Source: Aquibium sp. ELW1220 (GTDB taxonomy: Bacteria; Pseudomonadota; Alphaproteobacteria; Rhizobiales; Rhizobiaceae). Taken from it: DNA of 64,000 bases. Each line of letters opens with the position of its first letter. The stretch's first letter is position 1. The notes below the pieces were generated by a model. The model was given only the letters and a program-made list of their open reading frames with translations. It had not been told where the DNA came from and searched no databases. Positions 47,439-55,216 of this stretch are shown here, piece by piece. Position numbers and translations under genes: made by a program. The stretch lies in NCBI RefSeq assembly GCF_030398385.1, contig NZ_JAOAOQ010000020.1:4654-68653 (forward strand), written 5' to 3'.

Positions 47439-48127
47439 GCGCGCCCCAATCGTACCCCGTTTGGCCTGGCCCGAAATCGGACCGTCTGATCGTCGGATTC
47501 CTGACTTGCACCATGGCAACCAGTGCGTTTTTCTGGTTCTTTCCAGAAGTCGATTTATCCGTAAGTCGCTGGTTTTTCAGCCCTGGCGACGGATTTTCCC
47601 TGTCCAGAAATTCGAGCCTGCGATGGCTCCGCAACAGTTCTCCGTGGGTGATGTCTGCGGTTATTCTCGTCATTCTGGTCCAGGTTCTCCGGGATGCGAT
47701 CAACCGCGCATTGACGTGGTCCAGAGTGCGGAATCCGATCTACCTGCTGTCTGCACTGGCTCTTGGTCCGGGCCTGGTTGTGAACGGCCTCCTGAAGGCG
47801 CACTGGGGCCGACCCCGGCCAAACCAGGTCGACGTCTTTGGAGGGGAAGCAATGCATCAGAAGGTGTGGGTCATCAGCGATTGGTGCGCTCGAAACTGTT
47901 CGTTTGTCAGTGGTGAGGCTTCCTCGTCAGCCTGGCTCGTCGCTGCGGCCCTCGTTACGCCCAGGTCCGTAAGGCTGGCTGCAACGGCAACAGCTCTGGT
48001 CTATGCCGTGTCGCTCTCGCTGAACCGGATCGCCTTCGGCGGACATTTCCTTTCGGACGTTGTCCTCGCTTGGCTTATCTGTGGGCTGGTGTTTTCAATT
48101 CTCTATCGTCTTGTTCAAGACACGTGA
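47435..48127 (+). CDS. PAP2-family membrane phosphatase
   Basis: A 230-aa membrane protein with about five or six segments. PAP2 motif 1 is KAHWGRPRP, motif 2 is CSFVSGEASSSAW, and motif 3 is LNRIAFGGHFLSDVVLAW (R...H...D). In motif 2 the usual catalytic-site histidine of S-G-H is glutamate; the nucleophile His of motif 3 remains. This variant occurs in rhizobial lipid phosphatases (LpxE-like). Likely substrates are lipid A phosphate, phosphatidylglycerol phosphate or undecaprenyl pyrophosphate. Confidence 0.83.
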   Translation: MSAPQSYPVWPGPKSDRLIVGFLTCTMATSAFFWFFPEVDLSVSRWFFSPGDGFSLSRNSSLRWLRNSSPWVMSAVILVILVQVLRDAINRALTWSRVRNPIYLLSALALGPGLVVNGLLKAHWGRPRPNQVDVFGGEAMHQKVWVISDWCARNCSFVSGEASSSAWLVAAALVTPRSVRLAATATALVYAVSLSLNRIAFGGHFLSDVVLAWLICGLVFSILYRLVQDT

Positions 48128-48310
48128 TCTCGCCTGAAAAGTGACCGAGCCAGGCCACCACTTTCTCCCTGTCGGCGGGAGAAAGGTCGTCTATCGCGAT
48201 GGAGGCCACTGGCCGAAAGCGACGACGACAGTTCCGTCGAGGGACTTTTGGCCGGTCGCAAGGGGCCCGGCGCGGAAGAGCCTTGGCTGGCTGCCGAAGA
48301 GCCGCTCCGC

Positions 48311-50011
48311 CTACCGCGCCCGCACCAGGTCCCGCGCGTCGGCCAGCGTTCCGGCATAATCCACCTCCGGCGCCTTGACCCCGTGGCTGATCAAGGTGCG
48401 CCGCACCTCCATCGACGCTCCGGCGATGACGAAGCGCACGCCGGCACGGTGCGCCTTGCGCGCCGCGCCCTCGATGACGTTGGCGGCGGTGGAATCGAGG
48501 AACGGCACGGCCGAGCAGTCGAGGATGAAGTTCTTCCGCTGGTCGGCGATGCGGTCGAGCACGGCGCCAACGGTCGCCGCCGTGCCGAAGAAGAAGGCGC
48601 CGGAGATGCGATAGACCACCGTATCGGGATCGCTTGCCGAGGCGGGGTCGTAGGCCTTGCCGCCCACGGTGTCGGCCACGTCCTCTTCCACCAGCGGCGC
48701 ATGCGCCTCGGTTGCGATCGACCTGGCCATCCGGTCGATGAACAGGATCGAGCCGAGCAGGAAGCCCACCACGATGCCTTCCGTCAGGTCGCGGAAGATC
48801 ACGAGTGCCAGCGTCACGACGAGCACGGCGGTGTCGGCGCGCGAGGTGCGCAGGATCGCGGCGAAGGCCGGCTTCTCGATCATGTTCCAGGCGACGGTGG
48901 CCAGCACGCCCGCGAGTGCGGCGAGCGGGATGTAGGCGGCGAGCGGAGCAGCCACCAGCATGAAGGTGAGCAGGAACAGGGAATGCAGCATGCCCGCTAT
49001 GGGACCGCGCGCGCCGGCCCTGACGTTGGTTGCCGTGCGCGCGATCGTGCCGGTCACGCAGATGCCGCCGAACAGGGCGGAGCCGATGTTGGCGAAGCCC
49101 TGCGCCACCAGTTCGCAGTTGGAGCGGTGGCGCCGCCCGGTCATGCCGTCGGCCACCACGGCCGACAGCAGCGATTCGATCGAGCCCAGCAGGGCGAAGG
49201 CGATGGCGTCCGGCAGCACGGCCATCGCCAGATCCCAGCTGAAGGCCGGCATCGCGGGCAGGGGCAGCGTGCGCGGAATGCCGCCGAAGCGCGTGCCGAT
49301 CGTCTCCACCGGCAACTGCAGCGCCACCACGAGCGCCGAGGTCAGAACGACCGCGAACAGCATGCCGGGCCAGCCGGGGCGATAGCGCTTCAGCCCCACG
49401 ATCAGGGCGATCGTTGCTCCCGCGATGGCCATGGCCGCCGCGCTCGCCGTACCGGCCGCCTGCCACAGGAACGCCAGCTTCTCGACGAACTCGCCGGGCT
49501 CCTTGCCGGCCGGCGTCAGCCCGAACAGGTCGCGGACCTGGCTGGAGAAGATGATGACCCCGATGCCGGCGGTGAAGCCGACGGTGACCGGGAAGGGGAT
49601 GTATTTGATGTAGGTGCCGAGCCGCAGATAGCCGATCGCCAGCAGGAAGACGCCCGACATCATGGTGGCGACGAGCAGGCCGTCGAGCCCGTGCCGCGCC
49701 ACCGTGGCGGCCACCAGAACGATGAAGGCGCCTGCCGGCCCTCCGATCTGGAAGCGGCTGCCGCCGAGCAGCGAGACGAGGAAGCCGCCGACGACGGCGG
49801 TGTAGAGCCCGCGCTCGGGCGACACGCCGGATGCGATGGCGATCGCCATCGACAGGGGCAGCGCCACGATCGCCACCGTCAGCCCGGCGATCGCGTCGGC
49901 CCTGAGGCCGGCGAGGCCGTAGCCCTCGCGCAGCACGGTCACGAGCTTGGGTGTGAAGAGTTCGGCGAAGTCGGGCGCCGGCGTCGTCGTCGAAGCGGGT
50001 TTGGACTGCAT
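48311..50011 (-). CDS. SulP-family anion transporter with STAS domain
   Basis: A 566-aa permease. The N-terminal signature GLRADAIAGLTVAIVALPLSMA is followed by ~12 membrane segments including FQIGGPAGAFIVLVAATVARHG and FALLGSIESLLSAVVADGMTG. The cytoplasmic STAS domain lies at ~440-550 (YRISGAFFFG, FILDCSAVPFLDSTAANVI). SulP proteins carry sulfate, bicarbonate or dicarboxylates; the substrate is not determinable. A GGAGG ribosome site precedes 50011. Confidence 0.93.
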   Translation of the reverse strand: MQSKPASTTTPAPDFAELFTPKLVTVLREGYGLAGLRADAIAGLTVAIVALPLSMAIAIASGVSPERGLYTAVVGGFLVSLLGGSRFQIGGPAGAFIVLVAATVARHGLDGLLVATMMSGVFLLAIGYLRLGTYIKYIPFPVTVGFTAGIGVIIFSSQVRDLFGLTPAGKEPGEFVEKLAFLWQAAGTASAAAMAIAGATIALIVGLKRYRPGWPGMLFAVVLTSALVVALQLPVETIGTRFGGIPRTLPLPAMPAFSWDLAMAVLPDAIAFALLGSIESLLSAVVADGMTGRRHRSNCELVAQGFANIGSALFGGICVTGTIARTATNVRAGARGPIAGMLHSLFLLTFMLVAAPLAAYIPLAALAGVLATVAWNMIEKPAFAAILRTSRADTAVLVVTLALVIFRDLTEGIVVGFLLGSILFIDRMARSIATEAHAPLVEEDVADTVGGKAYDPASASDPDTVVYRISGAFFFGTAATVGAVLDRIADQRKNFILDCSAVPFLDSTAANVIEGAARKAHRAGVRFVIAGASMEVRRTLISHGVKAPEVDYAGTLADARDLVRAR

Positions 50012-50210
50012 TCTGGCCTGGCCTCCTGGGGAACATCCCCTTTGCGAAGGCGGCGGGATCGTCGGCGGGACGGTGCCCGGGGAGGCGGGCAGGGTCCGAA
50101 GGTCGGCGGTCGCCGTCGCGACACGTTTGTTGCGCGCGTCCCCGGCATCCGGAATGCCGTCGGTCGCGCTCGTCTTGATTGCCCCGGCGTCCTGGAACGC
50201 CGACGCGGAT

Positions 50211-50465
50211 TCAGCCGCCCGAAGTCTTCAGCCGCACGCCGCGGCCGCCGCGCTCGCTCGCCTGGTCCTCGCCGATCAGCTCGACGCCGGACTGTTCGAG
50301 CGCCTGGATCACCTTGACCAGCGTGTCGACCACGCCGCGCACCTGTCCATCGCTCGCCTCCATCCGCTGGATGGTGGGCAGCGACACGCCAGCGCGTTCT
50401 GCCAGCGTCTTCTGGTCGATGCCGGCGAGCGCGCGCGCGGCGCGCATCTGGGCCGCTGTGATCAA
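50211..50465 (-). CDS. Small XRE-type HTH regulator
   Basis: An 84-aa Cro/C1-type helix-turn-helix protein: MRAARALAGIDQKTLAERAGVSLPTIQRME (7-36), then a helical part LVKVIQALEQSGVELI. The start appears to be TTG at 50465 with AGGA upstream. Such single-domain regulators often control an adjacent gene or themselves; the partner is unknown. Confidence 0.75.
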   Translation of the reverse strand: MITAAQMRAARALAGIDQKTLAERAGVSLPTIQRMEASDGQVRGVVDTLVKVIQALEQSGVELIGEDQASERGGRGVRLKTSGG

Positions 50466-50557
50466 GGGATCCTCGCTTCAGAGGGCAGGACGCAAGGATA
50501 GACGATGGATTGTCATGTTTCAAGCATCATGAGTGATGTTTCATCCATGCGCCGTCG

Positions 50558-50896
50558 CTACCGGCCGGTGATGTACGGACCCGCCGTCACCAGCGCCACG
50601 GCGAGGATGGCGATGAGGATGCCCGCGCCCTGCACCGCGTCCACCCGTTCGCCGAAGAAGGCGAAGGCGACGAGATTGACCGCGATGAGCTGGATCACGG
50701 CCGACAGCGAGATCGCCACGCCCATACCGAAATCGCGGATCAGCCGCAGCATGATCAGGTTGCCCAGCGTGTAGAGCGCGAGCGTCAGGGCGAGCTTGCC
50801 GTAGCCCGGCGCCAGCGTCCACGCCTTGGCGGCGCTGGCGGCGAGGATGAAGACCACGGTCGAGGCGCAGAGCTGGGCGAAGCCGAAGAGGGTCAA
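50558..50896 (-). CDS. Small four-TM DMT/SMR-like membrane protein
   Basis: A 112-aa protein with four hydrophobic segments: LCASTVVFILAASAAKAW, LALTLALYTLGNLIML, VAISLSAVIQLIAVNLVAFAFFGE and GAGILIAILAVALVTAG. The F-F-G-E plus G-x-G-I-x-I-A ending is EamA/SMR-like. It would have to dimerise. The substrate is unknown. The start appears to be TTG (50896), following the usual frame. Confidence 0.65.
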   Translation of the reverse strand: MTLFGFAQLCASTVVFILAASAAKAWTLAPGYGKLALTLALYTLGNLIMLRLIRDFGMGVAISLSAVIQLIAVNLVAFAFFGERVDAVQGAGILIAILAVALVTAGPYITGR

Positions 50897-50994
50897 GCGG
50901 GTGTCCTTGGACGGAGCAGGAGAGCGCGCTTGTCGGCCCGAACCGTCGCACGGTCAAGGCGGGTGCCGCAGGCTGCCTTCGGCGCCGACGCGTC

Positions 50995-51789
50995 TTACTC
51001 GCCCTCGTCGGGGATCTTCAGCAGGTAGCCGCAGGCCTTGCAGTGAACGGCGTCCGGATCGTGCCGCTGCAAGGCGCAGCGCGGGCAGGGAAACAGCACC
51101 TTGTGCTGCTTGAACAGCGCCTGTGCCAGCTTCACGAACAGCGAGATGCCGACGATCATGATGACGATCGATGTCAGCTTGCCCCAGATGCCCGGCAGCA
51201 CGATGTCGCCGAAGCCCGTCGTCGTCACCGTCGCCACCGTGAAGTAGAAGGCATCGACATAGCCCTCGATGCCCGAGCCCGAGCGGAAGAAGAAGGTGTA
51301 GACGAAGCCGGTCGTGACCAGGAGGAAGGTCACGAGGTTGACGATGTCCTCCAGTACCTCCCGCCATTCGCCCCGGCCACGCCGTTCCAGGGGCTGCCAG
51401 ATGAAGCCGCTGCGCGACAGCGACCAGAGCCGCAGGATGCGCAGGAAGCCGAGATTGGCGAGCCACAGCGGGAAAAGCAGGGTCACGAGGATGAAGATGT
51501 CCACCCAGACGGTCGGCCGCCGCGCCCAGCCTGCAAGGCTCGTGCTGGCCAGTCCCCGCGCCGCGACGTCCGCCGCCAGAAGGGTGGCGATCCCGAAATC
51601 CACCCAAAGGAAGCTCGGCCGGTCGCGCAGCACCGGCGAGGCGACGAAGAAGGCGATGATGGCGAGATCGACCGCCAGCACCGAGATCTGGAACCGCAGC
51701 GCAGCCCGCGTCCGCCCATAGTAGAGACGGCGCAGGAACGCGCGCAGTCGGTCGAAACGATCGACCTCGCTGGCATTCACATCGTTCAT
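50995..51789 (-). CDS. Voltage-gated-like ion channel with C-terminal zinc ribbon
   Basis: A 264-aa channel subunit. Residues ~33-160 hold four segments with an arginine-spaced S4-like stretch (LGFLRILRLWSLSRSGF). A pore module follows: TM, the pore loop with selectivity filter TTTGFGD (in place of T-V-G-Y-G-D), and a final TM (LTSIVIMIVGISLFVKLAQALF). The C-terminus has two C-x2-C knuckles (CPRC, CKAC), probably zinc-binding and cytoplasmic. It is probably potassium- or cation-conducting. Confidence 0.83.
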   Translation of the reverse strand: MNDVNASEVDRFDRLRAFLRRLYYGRTRAALRFQISVLAVDLAIIAFFVASPVLRDRPSFLWVDFGIATLLAADVAARGLASTSLAGWARRPTVWVDIFILVTLLFPLWLANLGFLRILRLWSLSRSGFIWQPLERRGRGEWREVLEDIVNLVTFLLVTTGFVYTFFFRSGSGIEGYVDAFYFTVATVTTTGFGDIVLPGIWGKLTSIVIMIVGISLFVKLAQALFKQHKVLFPCPRCALQRHDPDAVHCKACGYLLKIPDEGE

Positions 51790-51879
51790 GCCTCGGGCAT
51801 AAGGTGCTGCGCCTGCGCCGTCCAGACCCGTGCCGTGCGTCCGCCACGCAAGCGCTTGTCACGCAGTTGCGCCTCGGAG

Positions 51880-52225
51880 GGTCGGTGCCCGCAGGCATCG
51901 TCGTGATCAACGTCGCTGCGACCGCGATGTGGACGGTCGGTGTGCTGGCGTCGATCTATGCTGGCTCGCTCGAGCCCGATTTCCGCGTCACCGCCGCCAC
52001 GCTCTCGGCCCTCGTCAAAGGCGTGGCGACGATCCTTCTGTTTGTCGTCATCGATCCGTACCTTTCGGGGCTGACCGGCGACGTGGTGGACGGCCGCGCC
52101 AGCGAGGTCGACTTCCGCCGCGCCATCATCTGGATGGTCACGAGCCGCCTAGCGTGAACGCTGCTCGCGCAGGCGATGCTCCTTCTGGGGCTTGGCTCAT
52201 CGTCTGGGCGGCGCGGGCGATCTGA
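51880..52225 (+). pseudogene. amj (DUF2837 lipid II flippase family), 3' remnant
   Basis: The reading PAGIVVINVAATAMWTVG, VLASIYAGSLEPDFRVTA, ILLFVVIDPYLS and EVDFRRAIIWMVTSRLA is the C-terminal end of the Amj/DUF2837 alternative lipid II flippase (~260-280 aa when complete). The first ~170 codons are missing. A TGA at 52155-52157 interrupts the frame before T-L-L-A-Q-A, and a further shift separates it from the natural ending AWLIVWAARAI (stop near 52223). It has three independent lesions and so is dead. Confidence 0.65.
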
Positions 52226-52300
52226 GGAATGCAGGTCACCAGCGGCCGGAGCCCCTGTTGGAGGCACCGGCGCCGGATCGGAACGCAGCCGCTGCCGATG

Positions 52301-52477
52301 TCAGCACTGGCCGATGTTGGGCACGCAGATGCCTGCGCAACCGCCGCCGAAGGGCAGGCAGGCGCCGACGCAGCATTTGCCGGCGCCGCAGCAGTCCGAA
52401 GGTACCAGTGCTGCGCTGCGGTCGATGCCCTTGGAATGACCGCGGGCGGCAGGGGTGGACAGTGTCGGGAGTCTCAT
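52301..52477 (-). CDS. Cys-rich peptide 3 (RiPP precursor-like), 58 aa
   Basis: The N-terminal part begins MRLPTLSTPAARGHSK and shares the leader motif R-L-P-x-[QL]-S-x-[PA]-x-[PA]-R with the two peptides upstream. The C-terminal 30 residues hold eight cysteines (29, 30, 35, 36, 40, 47, 51, 58) with Gly between them, as in P-S-D-C-C-G-A-G-K-C-C. AAAGGA lies ~8 bases before the ATG at 52477. It is the last gene of the run behind the PatG-like protease. It is too short for default gene calling. The predicted role is a modified or disulphide-rich secreted peptide; function unknown. Confidence 0.62.
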   Translation of the reverse strand: MRLPTLSTPAARGHSKGIDRSAALVPSDCCGAGKCCVGACLPFGGGCAGICVPNIGQC

Positions 52478-52552
52478 CTTCGTTTCCTTTCACGAAACCG
52501 GCCCGGGACGCGCGGTGGAGCTGAGCCGCCTCGTTTCCGAGACGGCCTTGAC

Positions 52553-52573
52553 GCGCCGCCCCCGCGGCGGCGC
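52553..52573 (-). other. Hairpin between Cys-rich peptides 2 and 3
   Basis: GCGCCGCC (52553-52560) pairs perfectly with GGCGGCGC (52566-52573) around five bases, just past the stop of peptide 2. There is no T-run, so it may act as a partial attenuator or mRNA-stabilising stem that sets the ratio of peptides. Confidence 0.4.
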
Positions 52574-52579
52574 GATGTT

Positions 52580-52792
52580 TCACAGGCAGTCGATGCAGGA
52601 ACTCGCCCCCACCGCGCCGAAGCACGAAATGCAGGCCGCGGGTCCCGCCAGACACGTCGTTGCGCAGGCCGCCACTGCCGCTGCGCAGGCGATCTTCTTA
52701 AGGACGCTGCAGCCTGACGGCGTGATCCCGTCGGAAAAGGCGGCAGTGCTCCTGCGGCGGGCGATGGCCGGGCTCTGGACTGGAAGTCTCAT
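52580..52792 (-). CDS. Cys-rich peptide 2 (RiPP precursor-like), 70 aa
   Basis: It begins MRLPVQSPAIARRRST, matching the shared leader motif without gaps, then DGITPSG and a hydrophobic Ala/Gly-rich core with eight cysteines (28, 36, 43, 47, 54, 57, 66, 69), for example A-C-A-T-T-C-L-A-G-P-A-A-C-I-S-C. The frame is open upstream to 52876, but the start at 52792 aligns its leader with peptide 3 and has AGAGGA ~10 bases upstream. The core could insert in or act on membranes, as class II bacteriocins do. Function is inferred only. Confidence 0.62.
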   Translation of the reverse strand: MRLPVQSPAIARRRSTAAFSDGITPSGCSVLKKIACAAAVAACATTCLAGPAACISCFGAVGASSCIDCL

Positions 52793-52825
52793 GGTCAGGT
52801 ATTCCTCTGTTGGTTCATCGGTGCC

Positions 52826-52843
52826 CGCGGGCCTGTTCCCGCG
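52826..52843 (-). other. Hairpin between Cys-rich peptides 1 and 2
   Basis: CGCGGG (52826-52831) pairs with CCCGCG (52838-52843) around a 6-base loop in the 59-base gap between the first two peptide genes. It parallels the stem between peptides 2 and 3. Confidence 0.35.
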
Positions 52844-52851
52844 CGCGGTCT

Positions 52852-53076
52852 TCAGGGCCTGCAGATCTGCGTGCAAAGACTCCGGCAGGCGGAGCGCAGA
52901 TGCCCGCTCAACCGGTCACAGCCGTCGTGGCAGCTCGCGCAGTCCTGCTGCGACAGGCCGGGCCGCAACCGCACCGGGCTGGTGGAACTCCGGCGCGGCA
53001 CCGGATCGGACTGCGGCGGCAGCCGAAGCAGGCTGCGGCGCTCGTTCGTCTTTCTGCGCCTCGTTCTGGCGGCCAT
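52852..53076 (-). CDS. Cys-rich peptide 1 (RiPP precursor-like), 74 aa
   Basis: The ATG at 53076 lies two bases past the protease stop, with GGAGGG seven bases upstream inside the protease gene, so it is translationally coupled. A GTG at 53082 also overlaps the stop. The N-terminus is very basic (RTRRRKTNERR), then RLPPQSDPVPRRSST matches the leader of the other two peptides. The C-terminal part has six cysteines (46, 49, 53, 64, 68, 72) in C-x2-C-x3-C...C-x3-C-x3-C spacing. It is the first of three related small genes. Confidence 0.6.
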   Translation of the reverse strand: MAARTRRRKTNERRSLLRLPPQSDPVPRRSSTSPVRLRPGLSQQDCASCHDGCDRLSGHLRSACRSLCTQICRP

Positions 53077-53078
53077 CG

Positions 53079-55025
53079 TCACGCCCTCCGGGTCCAGCTG
53101 CGCACCGTGCCGATGGTGACGGGCACGACGTCGCTGACGTCGACGGTGAAGCGGTAGATGCGGCTGGCGACATTGGTGTTGTCGGGATTGAAGAACGCGA
53201 TCTCGACGTCGTAGCAGTCGGAATCCGGGCGGCAGACGGGGCTCTTCTTGACCATGATGGTGTCGAGGTCGAGCGCCTGCCGCGTCGTGCTCTCGATCAC
53301 GGTCGCGATCTGCACGGCGTTGGTGGCCGAATAGTTCAGCGCGCGCTCCTCGCCGGTGACGCCGAGATTGCGCAGGTCGTAGTAGACGCGGCTGAGGAAG
53401 TTTCCGAGCCCGCTGGAGAACCGGTCATAGGTCTCCTGCTCTGCCGCCGCCTGCGGCCGGGCGCCGAGCACGCTCTCCACCAGGGCGGCAGGCTTCCAGC
53501 AGTAGATCCCGCGCAGCGCCGGGACGATCAGCGGCACCACCTGGCCGGATTCCAGCGTGCGCGTCCCTGCGATCAGGCCGGGCACCGAGACGAGGTCGGC
53601 CCCTTCTCGTTCCTGCGCCGCGAGCGCCTCGCGCAGCATCTCGTAGCCCTTTTCGGCATAGGGGCCTGCCGGCTGGACGGCATAGATCGGGGTGGCATCG
53701 AGGTTGAGCGTCCAGATCGCCGAGGGCGCCTCATATGGCGACCCGTCGAGATAGCCGAGCCAGGGTTCGACGGACATCGGATTTCCACCCATGGCCTGGC
53801 CGATCGAGTCCCGCCGTGCCTCCGTGCCGAAGTCGTAGCCGATCCGGCCGAGCGCATAGACGAGATGTGGCTTCGCCGGAGTTCCGCCGCCGCATCCGCA
53901 TCCAGCGTCGGCCTTGCCTTTGCCGCCGCATCCGCACCCGCAGTCGGAAGGTCCGATGCCTTCGGCTGACGCAGGGCGGGCCGGACCGTTCTCCCGCGGA
54001 GCCGCGGTCGAGCCGACACCGGTCTCCGGCCCCTCCCCGGAGGAGGGATGGATGGACGCGCGCACACCGGCGGCGACGATGGCCGGCTCCCGCACAGGGA
54101 GCGGAAAGCCGGCGACCGGGCTTGCGTGGGCAATGACGTCGGGGCTTGGCTGTTGAAGGTAGTCCGACATGACGAGTCCCCCTTGGACCTTTGCGGTTGC
54201 TGCGATGACGTCGATGCGGCCGGCGAGGAAGCGCGGGCAGTCGGCCCGTGCCTCGTCGGGACATGGGACAGCGCTGGCCAGCAGGACTTCGCCGATGGCG
54301 CGTGGGTCGGGCGCCTGGCCGGCCTGGACCTGCAGTGCCGCCAGCCGCGCGGCCTGGCCGGTGACGTGGGGCGCCGCGTAGCTGGTGCCGCTGCGCCTCA
54401 CTGTTCCGCCGCCGGCCAGCGCGCCGACGATGTCCTTGCCCGGAGCGAGCAGGCCTTGCCTGCCGTAGCGCGCGCCCCAGTTGCTCGACGGGAGCGGCGT
54501 GCCGGTTTCGTCCATTGCGCCTACCGCGAGCACGGTCGAGGCCGCCGCGGGCACATGCAGGCAGTCGCAACCGTCGTTTCCGGCTGCGGCCACTATCAGC
54601 ACGTTGCGCGCCGCGCAGCGGGCGATCGCGTCTGCCAGGAAAGGCTCCGGCGAGCCGGACGGCGACAGCTGGCCGCCACTGATGTTGATGAAGTCCGCAC
54701 CGTTCTCCATCGCGACGAGGATCGCGCGGGCGAGATCGAGCTGCGAGGCGGCAAGTTGGCCGCCCCGATCGTGGAAAATCGGTACGATCAGGCCGCGGCA
54801 GCCGGCTGCGAGACCCTCCACCGCGCTGCCCGGCTGGCCGAACAGCAGGCTCGCGACATGCGTACCGTGCAGGGTGGCGGGCGAGACCGGGTCGGGTGCA
54901 GGCTGGCCCAGAGGCAGGTCGAGCGCGGCGCCCGTGAAGCAGGGATGGTCGAGATCCACCGGCCCGTCCAGGACCGCCACCGTCACCCGGCGGGCCGTTC
55001 CCGTCTGGATGGATTCGGATGACAT
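53079..55025 (-). CDS. Subtilisin-like protease with PatG-type C-terminal domain
   Basis: A 648-aa protein. The S8 domain (~12-275) has triad Asp20 (VAVLDGPVD), His56 (LHGTHVASL) and Ser215 (RSGTSYAAPHVTG), with Asn150 of the oxyanion hole. It has no signal peptide. After a linker with a Cys/Gly-rich patch (~360-382: C-G-C-G-C-G-G...C-G-C-G-G), residues ~388-645 match the PatG C-terminal region of cyanobactin proteases: YALGRIGYDFGTEARRDS, WTLNLDATPIYAV, GQVVPLIVPALRGIY, CRPDSDCYDVEIAFFNP and TVDVSDVVPVTIGTVRSW. In cyanobactin pathways such proteases cleave leaders and cyclise cores. GGAGG precedes the ATG. Three Cys-rich peptide genes follow on the same strand. Confidence 0.88.
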   Translation of the reverse strand: MSSESIQTGTARRVTVAVLDGPVDLDHPCFTGAALDLPLGQPAPDPVSPATLHGTHVASLLFGQPGSAVEGLAAGCRGLIVPIFHDRGGQLAASQLDLARAILVAMENGADFINISGGQLSPSGSPEPFLADAIARCAARNVLIVAAAGNDGCDCLHVPAAASTVLAVGAMDETGTPLPSSNWGARYGRQGLLAPGKDIVGALAGGGTVRRSGTSYAAPHVTGQAARLAALQVQAGQAPDPRAIGEVLLASAVPCPDEARADCPRFLAGRIDVIAATAKVQGGLVMSDYLQQPSPDVIAHASPVAGFPLPVREPAIVAAGVRASIHPSSGEGPETGVGSTAAPRENGPARPASAEGIGPSDCGCGCGGKGKADAGCGCGGGTPAKPHLVYALGRIGYDFGTEARRDSIGQAMGGNPMSVEPWLGYLDGSPYEAPSAIWTLNLDATPIYAVQPAGPYAEKGYEMLREALAAQEREGADLVSVPGLIAGTRTLESGQVVPLIVPALRGIYCWKPAALVESVLGARPQAAAEQETYDRFSSGLGNFLSRVYYDLRNLGVTGEERALNYSATNAVQIATVIESTTRQALDLDTIMVKKSPVCRPDSDCYDVEIAFFNPDNTNVASRIYRFTVDVSDVVPVTIGTVRSWTRRA

Positions 55026-55043
55026 TTCGCAACCTCCAGACGT

Positions 55044-55072
55044 AGAATGGATCAAATGCAACCCAGAGTCAA
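55044..55072 (-). promoter_or_regulatory. Promoter of the protease/peptide operon
   Basis: On the minus strand, TTGACT (55072-55067), 17 bases, then CATTCT (55049-55044) lie ~20 bases before the protease start. Two copies of AATGCAACC (55055-55063 and 55096-55104, 41 bp apart) lie within and upstream of it and may be a regulator site. Confidence 0.45.
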
Positions 55073-55216
55073 CTAAGCTGATGCTTGATCGAGAGAATGC
55101 AACCTGAAGTAAGTCTTCCGTCGCAGGCGCGCCAACACGCCGGTCCGCCCGGCGGCCAGGGCCGCCGCCGCTTGAATTCCGCGGCCCGCGCCGCATCTTC
55201 GGCGCTGAAATCCGGT

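Noticed and set aside
50211-50896. XRE regulator and small DMT protein as parts of the peptide system (regulator/exporter)
   Set aside because: They are more than 1.4 kb from the peptides, separated by the ion channel gene and the dead amj, with no shared motif; the link would be speculation.
52455-53969. 504-codon plus-strand frame antisense to the protease and peptide genes
   Set aside because: It is the complement shadow of the S8/PatG gene; no ribosome site or motif, while the minus-strand genes have both.
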